From NCBI RefSeq assembly GCF_900168165.1, contig NZ_FUYV01000002.1, positions 62,001 through 126,000 on the forward strand: a DNA stretch of 64,000 bases, read 5' to 3'. This document shows, piece by piece, positions 8,107 through 17,642 of the stretch. A model generated the notes under the pieces. That model saw only the letters and a program-made list of their open reading frames with translations, did no database searches and was not told where the DNA came from. The position numbers were made by a program, and so were the translations under genes. Within the stretch, counting starts at the first letter, position 1. Each line of letters starts with the position of its first letter. Source of the DNA: Alkalitalea saponilacus. Its GTDB lineage: Bacteria > Bacteroidota > Bacteroidia > Bacteroidales > Marinilabiliaceae.

Positions 8107-10971
8107 TTATTGATACGAATCCACCGGATCACAGGTACAAATCAGATTTCTGTCACCCCAGGCATTGTCAACCCGTCCAACAGAGATCCAAAACTTTCTC
8201 TCTCTCACCCAGGTTAAAGGAAATCCGGCACGTTCTCGTGAGTATGGATGAGTCCAATCATCCGAGGTCAGCTCATAATCGGCATGCGGAGAGTTTTTCA
8301 ATAAATTATCCTCTTTGTCGGTTTCTCCATTTTCCACCTCTCTGATTTCATCCCTGATTGCTTTCATGGCTTCGATAAACCTGTCCAGTTCCGCTAAAGA
8401 TTCACTTTCGGTAGGTTCAACCATCAAGGTGCCGGCCACAGGAAAAGATAGTGTCGGTGCATGAAAACCATAGTCTATCAAACGCTTGGCAATATCTGTC
8501 TCAGTTACCCCTGAGCTGTTCTTAAAGTTTCTGCACTCAAGAATTAATTCATGTGCCACATAACCTTTTTCTCCAGTATAAAGAATGTTGTAATCTTTTT
8601 CGAGCTTTTTGGCTATGTAGTTGGCATTTAGAATCGCTATTTTGGTTGCATAGGTGAGTCCTTCTGCTCCCATCATTTTAATGTATCCATAAGTAATCGG
8701 AAGCACACCGGCGCTTCCCCATGGAGCCGCCGATATGGTCATAACACCATGGCGTTTATTATCAATTACGGGATGACCGGGTAAAAACTCAATCAAATGC
8801 TTTGCCACACCAATTGGACCTACACCGGGGCCTCCTCCACCGTGGGGGATGGCGAAGGTTTTATGTAAATTCAAATGACAAACATCGGCACCTATTATTC
8901 CGGGGTTGGTAATACCAACCTGGGCATTCATATTTGCACCATCCATGTACACTTGACCACCATTATCATGAATTATTTTACAAACATCCTTTATGGAAGC
9001 TTCAAAAACCCCGTGTGTTGAAGGATAGGTTACCATTAAACAAGATAAATTTTCCCGGTGTTCCTTAGCTTTTTCTTTAAGATCAGCAACATCAATATTG
9101 CCATTTTCATCGCACTTAACCACAATCACCTTTAAGCCCGCCATAACTGCACTTGCCGGATTGGTTCCATGTGCAGACGAAGGAATCAGAGCCACATCGC
9201 GGTGTCCTTCACCTTTACTTTCATGATAAGCACGAATAACCATTAAGCCAGCATACTCTCCGGAAGCTCCTGAATTGGGTTGCAGACTTACGTCTGCAAA
9301 ACCTGTTATTTTCGCTAAATCGGATCGCAACTCATTCATCATTTCATGATAGCCGGCAGCTTGTTCTTTAGGAACAAAGGGGTGTAAGCCTCCAAATTCA
9401 GGCCAGGTTATGGGAAACATTTCGGATGCAGCATTGAGTTTCATGGTGCATGACCCTAGAGAAATCATAGAATGGGCCAAAGAGATATCCTTTCGTTCCA
9501 GAAGTTTAATGTAGCGCATCATATCTGTTTCCGATCTGTATTTATGAAACACTTCCTGTTTCATAAACTGCGATAATCGTTTCAATGATTCCGGGATAAT
9601 CTCTTTCTCAGAGCTCTCTACTTCGGCGGTTTTAACACCGATGGACATAGAAACAATCTCCGCAATATTTTTAATATCTTCAACAGTAGAGGTTTCATCC
9701 AGACTGACACCAAAATCCCGTACCCCTCGGTAAAGAAAATTCACTCCGTTTTGAAGCGCAACTGCCCTTAACTTTTCACAAGTTACACCATCGGGCAATC
9801 GAAAACGCAGAGTATCAAACCATGAATTATTTAGCTGGTTAACACCTAGCTTTTTTAGAGTTAAAACCAATGAAGTTGCCAATTTGTGAATTCTCAATGC
9901 CATTGATCTTAACCCATCGGGGCCATGATAAACGGCATAAAAACCTGCCATCGAAGCAAGCAGAGCCTGAGCAGTACAAATGTTAGAGGTGGCTTTTTCC
10001 CGTTTAATATGTTGTTCTCTGGTTTGTAAAGCCATGCGTAAAGCACGCTTCCCTTTTACATCGCGGGTAACTCCTATGATCCGACCCGGGACAAATCTTT
10101 TAAACTCCTCACGGGTAGCAAAATAACCTGCATGAGGACCGCCATAGGCCATAGGAACGCCCATTCTCTGCGTTGAACCCACGACAATATCCGCACCCCA
10201 TTCTCCCGGTGGTTTTAGCAGTGTGAGTGATAAAAGATCCGAAGCCACAACAACTTTTCCCTCTTGCTCATGAATTCTGGAAACCAGTGGTTCGTAATCA
10301 TTGATTTCTCCCATTGCATTTGGATACTGAAAAATGGCACCAAAATGCTTATTTCCAGAATATTTTATTTCATTAAAACCAACAAATTCAAGTTCTATTC
10401 CCAACCCTAATGCTCTGGTTTCAATCACCGACCGTGTTTGAGGCCAAATTGCATCATCCACAATGCAAACATTTACGCCACTCTTTATTTGTTTTCTGGA
10501 ACGGGTGTTGTACATCATAATCATGGCTTCAGCCACAGCTGTAGCCTCATCCAGAAGAGATGCATTGGCAATTTCCATTGAAGTGAGTTCTGAAACCATG
10601 GTTTGGAAGTTGAGTAAAGCTTCTAAACGTCCTTGCGATATTTCAGCCTGATAGGGTGTATAAGAAGTGTACCAAACCGGATTTTCCAACACATTGCGAA
10701 TGATAACCGATGGTGTAAATGTGTTATAATACCCCATCCCGATATAAGTTTTGAGCAATCTGTTTTTTGATGCAATTTTTCGGATTTTTTCAAGAAAATC
10801 AGATTCACTTATACCACTCCCTATTTCAAATCCCTCCTTTGTTCGAATAGAGTCGGGTACAGAAAGACAAAGTAATTCATCCAGTGACTCCACTCCTAAT
10901 TCTAAGAGCATTGTATCAACATCCTGCTTTTGGGGGCCAATATGCCTGGCTACAAACGGGGAAAAACTCAT
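8107..10971 (-). CDS. gcvP: Glycine dehydrogenase (decarboxylating), P-protein
   Basis: This is the PLP-dependent P-protein of the glycine cleavage system (EC 1.4.4.2), which decarboxylates glycine and transfers the aminomethyl group to lipoyl-GcvH. Its 954 residues match the single-chain form of the family. Lys704 in LNLHKTFAIPHGGGGPG is the PLP-binding lysine by comparison with family members. N- and C-terminal halves are both complete, from FVARHIGP near the start to the WTHPYSRERA region near the end. It is the last of three same-strand genes (pcm, hydrolase, gcvP) with a 93-base gap upstream. No gcvT or gcvH lies in the window, so the other subunits are encoded elsewhere. Confidence 0.97.
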   Translation of the reverse strand: MSFSPFVARHIGPQKQDVDTMLLELGVESLDELLCLSVPDSIRTKEGFEIGSGISESDFLEKIRKIASKNRLLKTYIGMGYYNTFTPSVIIRNVLENPVWYTSYTPYQAEISQGRLEALLNFQTMVSELTSMEIANASLLDEATAVAEAMIMMYNTRSRKQIKSGVNVCIVDDAIWPQTRSVIETRALGLGIELEFVGFNEIKYSGNKHFGAIFQYPNAMGEINDYEPLVSRIHEQEGKVVVASDLLSLTLLKPPGEWGADIVVGSTQRMGVPMAYGGPHAGYFATREEFKRFVPGRIIGVTRDVKGKRALRMALQTREQHIKREKATSNICTAQALLASMAGFYAVYHGPDGLRSMALRIHKLATSLVLTLKKLGVNQLNNSWFDTLRFRLPDGVTCEKLRAVALQNGVNFLYRGVRDFGVSLDETSTVEDIKNIAEIVSMSIGVKTAEVESSEKEIIPESLKRLSQFMKQEVFHKYRSETDMMRYIKLLERKDISLAHSMISLGSCTMKLNAASEMFPITWPEFGGLHPFVPKEQAAGYHEMMNELRSDLAKITGFADVSLQPNSGASGEYAGLMVIRAYHESKGEGHRDVALIPSSAHGTNPASAVMAGLKVIVVKCDENGNIDVADLKEKAKEHRENLSCLMVTYPSTHGVFEASIKDVCKIIHDNGGQVYMDGANMNAQVGITNPGIIGADVCHLNLHKTFAIPHGGGGPGVGPIGVAKHLIEFLPGHPVIDNKRHGVMTISAAPWGSAGVLPITYGYIKMMGAEGLTYATKIAILNANYIAKKLEKDYNILYTGEKGYVAHELILECRNFKNSSGVTETDIAKRLIDYGFHAPTLSFPVAGTLMVEPTESESLAELDRFIEAMKAIRDEIREVENGETDKEDNLLKNSPHADYELTSDDWTHPYSRERAGFPLTWVRERKFWISVGRVDNAWGDRNLICTCDPVDSYQ

Positions 10972-11064
10972 AGGGCAGCAAATTAATAAATCATCATTAT
11001 TCAGGGACTTAAATTAACACAAATATGTCAATTATCTATCGATTATCAGGGTGATTATTATCAA

Positions 11065-11703
11065 TTACAAAAAGGGATTATTGTAACGTTCTTTTCCAAT
11101 GGTTGTGGAAGGGCCATGGCCACTATAAACAACCACATCATCAGGCAAAACCATCAATTTCTCCTGAATGCCTTTTATTAAACTCTCGTGATTACCACCC
11201 GGCAAGTCACTTCTACCAACACTTCCCTGAAACAGCACATCACCGGAAAACAGAATTTTGCTTTCTTCATTATAGAACAAAATTCCACCGGGAGAATGCC
11301 CTGGAATATGAATGACTTTAAAAACGGTATTTCCAAAACGAACCTCATCGCCTTCCGCCAGAAATTCTTTTGGCAAAGGAGGCTTTTCCCGCACTTCCAA
11401 TCCAAATTGCAATGCATAATCCTGCGTTTGTTCCAGAAAAAAAAGATCATCTTTATGTGATTCCGGATCAAGTTCATATGTTTTCGACACATATGATGTG
11501 CCAAAAACATGGTCCAAATGCAAATGAGTTTGCAACAGCTTTACAGGCTTAACACCCAAACTATCAATTTCATCAGAGAAATGCTGACACTCCTGGTCAC
11601 TCAACATTCCCGGATCAAAGATTACACACTCCTTGCTTTCGTCATAAACGATATAGGTATTTTCCTGAAACGGATTATAAACTAAATTCTTTACTTGTAT
11701 CAT
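11065..11703 (-). CDS. Metallo-beta-lactamase-fold hydrolase (glyoxalase II-like)
   Basis: A 212-residue cytoplasmic protein of the MBL fold. The metal-binding motif QTHLHLDHVFG supplies HxHxDH. Further metal ligands are expected in IPGHSPGG and in LFSGDVLF, and the C-terminal SGHGPSTTIGKE segment completes the site. Size and motifs match the small glyoxalase-II-like hydrolases widespread in Bacteroidota. Some members hydrolyse hydroxyacyl-thiols, but the substrate here cannot be read from sequence. It lies 47 bases downstream of pcm and is probably cotranscribed with it. Confidence 0.88.
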   Translation of the reverse strand: MIQVKNLVYNPFQENTYIVYDESKECVIFDPGMLSDQECQHFSDEIDSLGVKPVKLLQTHLHLDHVFGTSYVSKTYELDPESHKDDLFFLEQTQDYALQFGLEVREKPPLPKEFLAEGDEVRFGNTVFKVIHIPGHSPGGILFYNEESKILFSGDVLFQGSVGRSDLPGGNHESLIKGIQEKLMVLPDDVVVYSGHGPSTTIGKERYNNPFL

Positions 11704-11750
11704 GTCTTCCTGTTTAACTTTTAAGTTCTTCTATTTCTAACGATAATCGC

Positions 11751-12407
11751 CTATAATTGTTTTTGTGCAACGCCACTTAACATTGGCACAAATGCACATT
11801 TCCCGAATTCCTCCTTTTCAAATTCCTGATCACTTATACGTATGATCCTGGTCATGACCTGAGTACTTGTTCCAACAGGAATAACCATAATACCTCCGGT
11901 TTTTAATTGCATCAGAAGCGAAGCAGGTACTTCTGATGCACCTGCTGTGACAATTATGGCGTCAAACGGAGCAAACCCGGGTAATCCTTCATACCCATCT
12001 CCCAAAAAAAGACGTAATTTTCGGTACTTAAAACCGGACAAAGCAATCTTTGTTTTGCTATACAATTCGGGCTGACGCTCAATAGAAAAAAGGTGAACAC
12101 CCATCTCACAAAGCACAGCCGCCTGATATCCTGAGCCTGTGCCAACCTCCAGTATTTTGTCCCCTGGTTTTACTTTTAATAAACTGGTTTGAAGTGCAAC
12201 GGTGGAAGGTTGCGAAATGGTTTGACCAGCTCCGATTGGGAAAGCCATATCTTTGTAGGCATATTTTACAAAGGAACTGTCGAGAAAAACATGCCTGGGC
12301 ACCGACCCAATGGCTTCCAAGACCTTTTCATCAGTGATCCCCTTTTTCCGGACTTCGTCAACCAGACGAGCACGCAACCCTTTATGTCGGAATGAATCTT
12401 CTAGCAT
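11751..12407 (-). CDS. pcm: Protein-L-isoaspartate O-methyltransferase
   Basis: A 218-residue SAM-dependent methyltransferase that starts repair of isoaspartyl residues in aged proteins (EC 2.1.1.77). The family hallmarks are present: VPRHVFLDSSF, AFPIGAGQTISQPSTVA and the SAM-binding loop ILEVGTGSGYQAAVL, followed by FDAIIVTAGASEVP. Length is normal for the bacterial enzyme and there is no signal peptide. It is the first gene of the presumed pcm-hydrolase-gcvP transcription unit. Confidence 0.95.
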   Translation of the reverse strand: MLEDSFRHKGLRARLVDEVRKKGITDEKVLEAIGSVPRHVFLDSSFVKYAYKDMAFPIGAGQTISQPSTVALQTSLLKVKPGDKILEVGTGSGYQAAVLCEMGVHLFSIERQPELYSKTKIALSGFKYRKLRLFLGDGYEGLPGFAPFDAIIVTAGASEVPASLLMQLKTGGIMVIPVGTSTQVMTRIIRISDQEFEKEEFGKCAFVPMLSGVAQKQL

Positions 12408-12980
12408 AAGGACAAAATTAATCGACTTTTTAGAACTACCATGAATAATTCATCAAAGATGAATGATTGCATATCAATCTGATCTTACATCGACTAAAAA
12501 CAACGTCAGAATGCGCACTTAACATTCACAAATTCAACAACATCCCATCATCTTCTTAATAAATGAGTGACATAGCACCTATAGGATATTCATTTTTGTA
12601 AAACTTAATAGAGCTTATTGAGATAAGATAGAAAAAGAACAATGATGTAAAAAATTTTATTCCAACAAAAAGAATATAGTTTTCTACGAAAACTATATTA
12701 CCCCTTTAATCGAGACGATGCTGTACATCTTCTGGTAAATTTAAACAGCTATTTAGTATAATATTAATCAAAAAACAACGTTTAAATTATTTGTGATATC
12801 TTCGACCAATAATAGTAAATTATTGCTAAATTGAAGATATAATACATCCCGAGAGTTCATTTATGAGACAACAACTAAACGTATCAGTTTGCTGTTACAT
12901 TTTTGAAAAACATACCACAGCACAACTAACCCTGTAAACACCTTAAAGCCAAAATTATTGACAAGATTTACAAGATTTAA
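12408..12980. other. Long intergenic region between divergent genes
   Basis: This AT-rich spacer of 573 bases lies between the pcm start (minus) and the sugar transferase start (plus). I found no ORF with protein-like composition, no tRNA-like fold and no strong hairpin. It presumably carries the two divergent promoters, although no clear TAnnTTTG with correct spacing stood out. A small RNA cannot be excluded by eye. Confidence 0.5.
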
Positions 12981-14489
12981 ATGTTCTCAAAAAAATTCAT
13001 CAAACGGGGATTGCCAGGTTTAATTACGCTGGTAACAGACTTTCTGACCGGGGTTTTAATTCTCAACATTTTCACAGCCCTGGTTATATCTACAAATCTC
13101 ACAGACTTTAGTCTGCCAATTGATGTGAGTCCTAAAATATGGATACCATTTACCTTTATTGTTGTCTTCTCTATTTTTGGGAGCTACAAAACCGATACAT
13201 CCATTGTAGGACAAGTTTCCATCAAACGACCGTTGGTGATCCTCGGTCTCTATTATCTCACAACTCTTGTAGCCATTACATATTTTGAACCAACAAGTGG
13301 TGTTCCTTCGCGATTTTTGCTGAAGGTTCTCGTGGTAACAGTTATTTATGCCGCAACCATCTCAATTAACAGGTTGCTGATTCACCTGACATTCACCATG
13401 TTGCTCAAAACAAATATATTATCGCACAAAGTACTACTTGTATTTCATAATTTTCCTAGTAACGCTTATTTTAAAGAGTTTTTACGCTACATAGGCGTGA
13501 ATAACCTGACTTTGTCAGGTTATTGTGGAACAGAAAGAATAAAACCTGATTTTCATCCTGAAATACCCTATCTTGGCAGATTTGACAATGCACCTGACAT
13601 TGTTAAAGAATACTCTATTGATGAAGTAATCATATTCAATCACTCGCAGAAAACCAGGCAAACAGAAAAAATACTTACAGAAATAAACACAGAGGAGGTT
13701 TTAGTAAGACTGGCGCCAGGCTCAACAGAATCCATTCCTGTTCAGATCGGAGTATCACACCTAACCGAAATTCCGGTTGTTTCCATACGACCTCGGAGCA
13801 TCAACTTGGGATATAAACTGAGTAAGAGAATACTGGATATTTCGGTAGCGGTACCAGGGTTAATATTAACCGCTATTATCTATCCCTTTCTATCATGGAA
13901 AATCAGAAGAAATTCACCAGGCCCGGTTTTTTTTAAGCAGGAAAGATTGGGGAAAAACGGGAACCAATTTACCATGTACAAATTTCGTACGATGCATGTA
14001 AATGCTGAAGAAAACGGCCCTCAGCTAGCTGCCAAAGGCGATGACAGAAGAATTACTGAAACAGGGCGCTTTTTAAGACAAACTCACATGGACGAACTTC
14101 CTCAATTCTGGAATATTCTTAAAGGTGAAATGTCCCTGGTGGGACCTCGTCCCGAAAGGGCTTACTTTGCATCTCAGGTGGAAAAAGAGACTCCATACTA
14201 TAAATTCATTTTGCAGGTAAAGCCCGGACTGACATCGTTAGGCATGATAAAATACGGGTATGCTCACAATGTGAATGAAATGACAGAACGACTGATTTAC
14301 GATGTCATATACATAAATAACCTTTCAATCATTGCCGATCTAAAAATTATTGGAAGTACAATGGTCTATATTTTGAAAAAGATTTTCTTCAGACAGGTTG
14401 AAACGAAATCGTTTCAATCTGAAACCATCAATATACAAACACCAAAACAATCTGACCCTAACAAATTGAAAACAAAGATGAAAGCGTAA
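12981..14489 (+). CDS. Polyprenyl-phosphate sugar-1-phosphate transferase (WcaJ/WbaP-like)
   Basis: A 502-residue inner-membrane enzyme that loads the first sugar-phosphate onto undecaprenyl phosphate for an exopolysaccharide or O-antigen repeat unit. The N-terminal half has about four membrane segments (about 12-130) and a nucleotide-binding-like domain (about 140-265). After a further hydrophobic segment (about 283-310), the C-terminal catalytic domain shows FFKQERLGKNG, MYKFRTMHVNAEENG, THMDELPQFWN and MSLVGPRPERAY, all diagnostic of bacterial sugar transferases. The C-terminus has an extra basic, polar tail of about 35 residues. No other glycosyltransferase, flippase or polymerase is beside it, so the sugar specificity and product are unknown. 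Confidence 0.93.
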   Translation: MFSKKFIKRGLPGLITLVTDFLTGVLILNIFTALVISTNLTDFSLPIDVSPKIWIPFTFIVVFSIFGSYKTDTSIVGQVSIKRPLVILGLYYLTTLVAITYFEPTSGVPSRFLLKVLVVTVIYAATISINRLLIHLTFTMLLKTNILSHKVLLVFHNFPSNAYFKEFLRYIGVNNLTLSGYCGTERIKPDFHPEIPYLGRFDNAPDIVKEYSIDEVIIFNHSQKTRQTEKILTEINTEEVLVRLAPGSTESIPVQIGVSHLTEIPVVSIRPRSINLGYKLSKRILDISVAVPGLILTAIIYPFLSWKIRRNSPGPVFFKQERLGKNGNQFTMYKFRTMHVNAEENGPQLAAKGDDRRITETGRFLRQTHMDELPQFWNILKGEMSLVGPRPERAYFASQVEKETPYYKFILQVKPGLTSLGMIKYGYAHNVNEMTERLIYDVIYINNLSIIADLKIIGSTMVYILKKIFFRQVETKSFQSETINIQTPKQSDPNKLKTKMKA

Positions 14490-14576
14490 AATTCATCAAA
14501 TCAATGTTATCGCATAAGTTTTTTCTAAAATGCCTTTGGGAATTGAAAGTTTGAAAAATCCCTCAGATAGGAATCA

Positions 14577-14614
14577 ATAAAAAGAGGGCGTCTCGTTCTA
14601 TTGAAACACCCTCT
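14577..14614 (-). terminator. Terminator of the amylase transcript
   Basis: Read on the minus strand, AGAGGGTGTTTC pairs with GAGACGCCCTCT, using two G-U pairs, around an 8-base loop and is followed by TTTTATT. It lies 25 bases after the amylase stop codon and closes the susCDE-amylase unit. Confidence 0.8.
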
Positions 14615-14638
14615 ATTGACATGAAGAAATAAAAACAT

Positions 14639-17413
14639 CTATTTCAAGAACTTTTTCCTACTCACAATTCCATTCTGATGCACCACCTGAATAAGGTAAA
14701 AACCGGCAGACAGATGGGATGTCTGTAATTCAATAGTATGATCATCGACTGTTCGTTGCAATAATTGTCGTCCATTGGCGTCAAAAACATACACAGATGA
14801 AATCACATAGGGTGACTGCACATAAAGCTTATCATTTACCGGAATCGGATACATCTCTATATTTAACGATGATTTCTGCAAATCACGTATGGAAGTTGTC
14901 GGATCAAATCCAAACATTTTGGTGGAAGAAAATAGAGTAAATGCTCCCGGAGCCAATTCAATTTCCAATGAAAGGTCTTCCACATAAATACTATCACCCT
15001 TAAAGTGATTGTACCACCAACCGGTTGAACTAAACTGTGGTGTAACAGTCCGTGTTTGAGTATCAAAATTACCGACAAGACGAATGTCGTTGCTCTCGTG
15101 GTTAAGTGCTATCTGCTTAACAGCTCCTGCAACATTCATATTATAATCAGTTGTAGAGAAGACAGGCTCTTCCCTTTTCAAATGGATCATTTGCGAATAA
15201 ACATTCCATAAACGCTTACGATCAGCGTTTTCAAGATAATCCCATTTTGGTGGTTTTGGTGCCAAACGGCCACCAAAATCATCAATGCTGTAGTCAAATC
15301 CTAATTCACCAAACTGCCAGATCATTTTTGGTCCGGGAATAGAAAACAGAAATGCTGCCGCAGCCTTTTTCCTGTTCAGTGCATTCCGAAGATTCTTAAC
15401 CGAATAGTCAGTGGCTTCTGCTCCATAATTCAAAGCACGGAACATGACCCGCTCTTCATCATGACTTTCCATATAGGCCACTAGGTTTGGATTACTCCAA
15501 CCCCTGTTGGTATATGATGCCCAGGAGAAATCTGATTTTCCTCCATCATGATAACCCATTACAGCCTCACTAAATGAGTAATTCATATTTCCCCACAGCA
15601 AAATACCGTAATCAGCCAAAACTGTCTCTTCAGAATTATCAGCCAAATGCTCAAAAATGATGATGGCATCATCTTTAACCTCACGCAAATTATCAACCAT
15701 TCTTTTTAGAATGGCAACACGGCTGGCATCATACTCGCTGGCCCATGAATTGGGTCCATATGGCGTATTCGTAAACCCTTTGGTAAAATCAAACCGGAAA
15801 CCATCAATTTTAAACTCCGTTACCCAAAATGAGAGAACACTATCGACCAATGCCTGGGTATACTCACTTTCGTGATTTAAAGGAAATCCCCATTGTAAAT
15901 GCGGGTTCTGAATGTTATTATCTCTTAGATACCATGGATTATTTGAAGCAGCTCGTCCACCTTGAAAATACATTTGTAAGAGAGGAGATTGACTAAAGGT
16001 ATGATTCAGAACAATGTCCATGATCACTGCAATGCCACGTTTGTGGCATGCATCGATAAACGCTTTATAGTCATTGGCTGTTCCATAAGCTTTATCGGTG
16101 GCGAAAAAGAAGGATGGATTATACCCCCAACTCTCATTCCCTTCGAATTGATTAAATGGCATCAATTCAATGGCATTAACCCCCAATCTAACGAAATAAT
16201 CGAGCGTATCGGTAATGGTTTTAATGTCTGCATTATGTGTAAAATCCCTGATTAAAACTTCATAAATCACAAGGTCTTCGTTGGCCGGAGGTGTAAAGTC
16301 CGTTACCTGCCACTCGTAAACTTCAGGAGCAGTATTTATCACCGCAGCCAAACCTGTCGTTTTATCTGAAGGAAATGGCTTTAAATCAGGATAAATTCTG
16401 TCAGGTATATATTGATCGTTCCACTGATCAAGAACCTTGTTGGTGTAAGCATCGGCTAGCCGAAGTGTACCGTCTATAAAGTATTGGTATGCATATTCAA
16501 CCCCTGATTCAAGATCATTGATGGTTAACCAGTAGAACTCACCATCCCGCTTCATTTGAGAATCAGGATTTGGCTCCCAATTGTTAAAGTCTCCAATAAG
16601 ATAGACATACTCTTTAAATGGCGCCTGAAGAACAAACGTTACCGTTTCTTCATCAATGACATTGCCTCCCAATCTCAAACCCTCAGGTTTTGGTTCCTCT
16701 ACCGTTTCCTGACGAATGAATAAAGACCGGGTTTGGGAAACTGAATTGTTCTGATCAAATGCTTCAAGCTTTATTTCATGTACACCTGAAGCTGGTGCCG
16801 CAAAAGTGTGCTCCAATGTTGAAGATGATGTTTCGTGTATCACTTCCTCATTCAGGAATAGTTTCATTCCATCTGCATTCATAGAATGCCCCACAACAGT
16901 AATCTCCTCATTGGCTAAAACAAGAATATCGTCCTGCGGCGACTGAAAAACAACTGCAAGTTCAGGCTTAAATACTTCAATAAAAATGTCACTGCCATCT
17001 GTATCTTTACCTTCTCTCCAACTTCCGTTTATTTGTGTGGCACTCCTAAAAACAAATGCCATCTGAAGAATCTCTTCCTCGGCAGGAACACCGTAGTATT
17101 CTCTGATGTTATCAATAACCAGTTGATGCCTGTTATAGGCAACCATGGTCAATTTTGCTTTCGGGATATTTTCGCCCCACTCAGCAATCACATAACGCCA
17201 ATCTGAGCTTCCCGTGCTCTCATTGGTTATGACTCCTGTGTGAGCGTAAATTTCCCCGGTAAAATTCACCAATCCTCTTGATCCCCTGTCGGCATAAAAA
17301 GTAATTGTAACCGACTCATCTTCCGTAACTATAACCGGCTCGGTAGTAACAACCTGAGATTGCACTCCACCTATGAATATGAAAAGAAGAATTATTTGTA
17401 GTAAATGCTTCAT
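14639..17413 (-). CDS. Secreted multidomain GH13 alpha-amylase with T9SS domain
   Basis: 924 residues. A signal peptide (about 1-19) is followed by a beta-sandwich possibly binding starch (about 20-150), an Ig-like segment (about 155-235) and a CBM48-like domain (about 245-340, YLIGDFNNWEPN). The GH13 barrel (about 370-760) has the catalytic residues Asp542 (GFRFDFTKGF), Glu588 (IIFEHLAD) and Asp652 (ESHDEERV). A C-terminal T9SS type A sorting domain starts near 851 (MYPIPVNDKLYV). It should be exported and attached at or released from the cell surface, where it cleaves starch into maltodextrins for SusCD. It is the last gene of the susC-susD-susE/F operon, but a 229-base gap with two hairpins precedes it. 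Confidence 0.93.
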   Translation of the reverse strand: MKHLLQIILLFIFIGGVQSQVVTTEPVIVTEDESVTITFYADRGSRGLVNFTGEIYAHTGVITNESTGSSDWRYVIAEWGENIPKAKLTMVAYNRHQLVIDNIREYYGVPAEEEILQMAFVFRSATQINGSWREGKDTDGSDIFIEVFKPELAVVFQSPQDDILVLANEEITVVGHSMNADGMKLFLNEEVIHETSSSTLEHTFAAPASGVHEIKLEAFDQNNSVSQTRSLFIRQETVEEPKPEGLRLGGNVIDEETVTFVLQAPFKEYVYLIGDFNNWEPNPDSQMKRDGEFYWLTINDLESGVEYAYQYFIDGTLRLADAYTNKVLDQWNDQYIPDRIYPDLKPFPSDKTTGLAAVINTAPEVYEWQVTDFTPPANEDLVIYEVLIRDFTHNADIKTITDTLDYFVRLGVNAIELMPFNQFEGNESWGYNPSFFFATDKAYGTANDYKAFIDACHKRGIAVIMDIVLNHTFSQSPLLQMYFQGGRAASNNPWYLRDNNIQNPHLQWGFPLNHESEYTQALVDSVLSFWVTEFKIDGFRFDFTKGFTNTPYGPNSWASEYDASRVAILKRMVDNLREVKDDAIIIFEHLADNSEETVLADYGILLWGNMNYSFSEAVMGYHDGGKSDFSWASYTNRGWSNPNLVAYMESHDEERVMFRALNYGAEATDYSVKNLRNALNRKKAAAAFLFSIPGPKMIWQFGELGFDYSIDDFGGRLAPKPPKWDYLENADRKRLWNVYSQMIHLKREEPVFSTTDYNMNVAGAVKQIALNHESNDIRLVGNFDTQTRTVTPQFSSTGWWYNHFKGDSIYVEDLSLEIELAPGAFTLFSSTKMFGFDPTTSIRDLQKSSLNIEMYPIPVNDKLYVQSPYVISSVYVFDANGRQLLQRTVDDHTIELQTSHLSAGFYLIQVVHQNGIVSRKKFLK

Positions 17414-17492
17414 ACGCTAAACCCCTTTGAGTTTTTTAAAAAAAACAAACAAATATCTGTTATGATATCTCCTCGTGAGTCACTCTTATTAT

Positions 17493-17606
17493 CCTTATTC
17501 GTTCAAAACGAATAAGGTTCATCTATATAAGAAGCCCAAACAAAATCATTAAATGATGATTTAATAAACAAGAAATACTCACCCGATGAAATAATCATCG
17601 GGTGAG
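17493..17606 (-). terminator. Two hairpins between susE/F and amylase genes
   Basis: The gap holds two perfect stem-loops. One is an 11-bp stem at 17493-17517 with a 3-base loop, and the other is a 12-bp stem at 17578-17606 (CTCACCCGATGA / TCATCGGGTGAG) with a 5-base loop. Neither has a strong U-tract on the minus strand, so they may be partial terminators or mRNA-processing/stability elements. Confidence 0.5.
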
Positions 17607-17642
17607 TGAAAAGTTTATAATTATAAACTGGTCTGTTTAATC

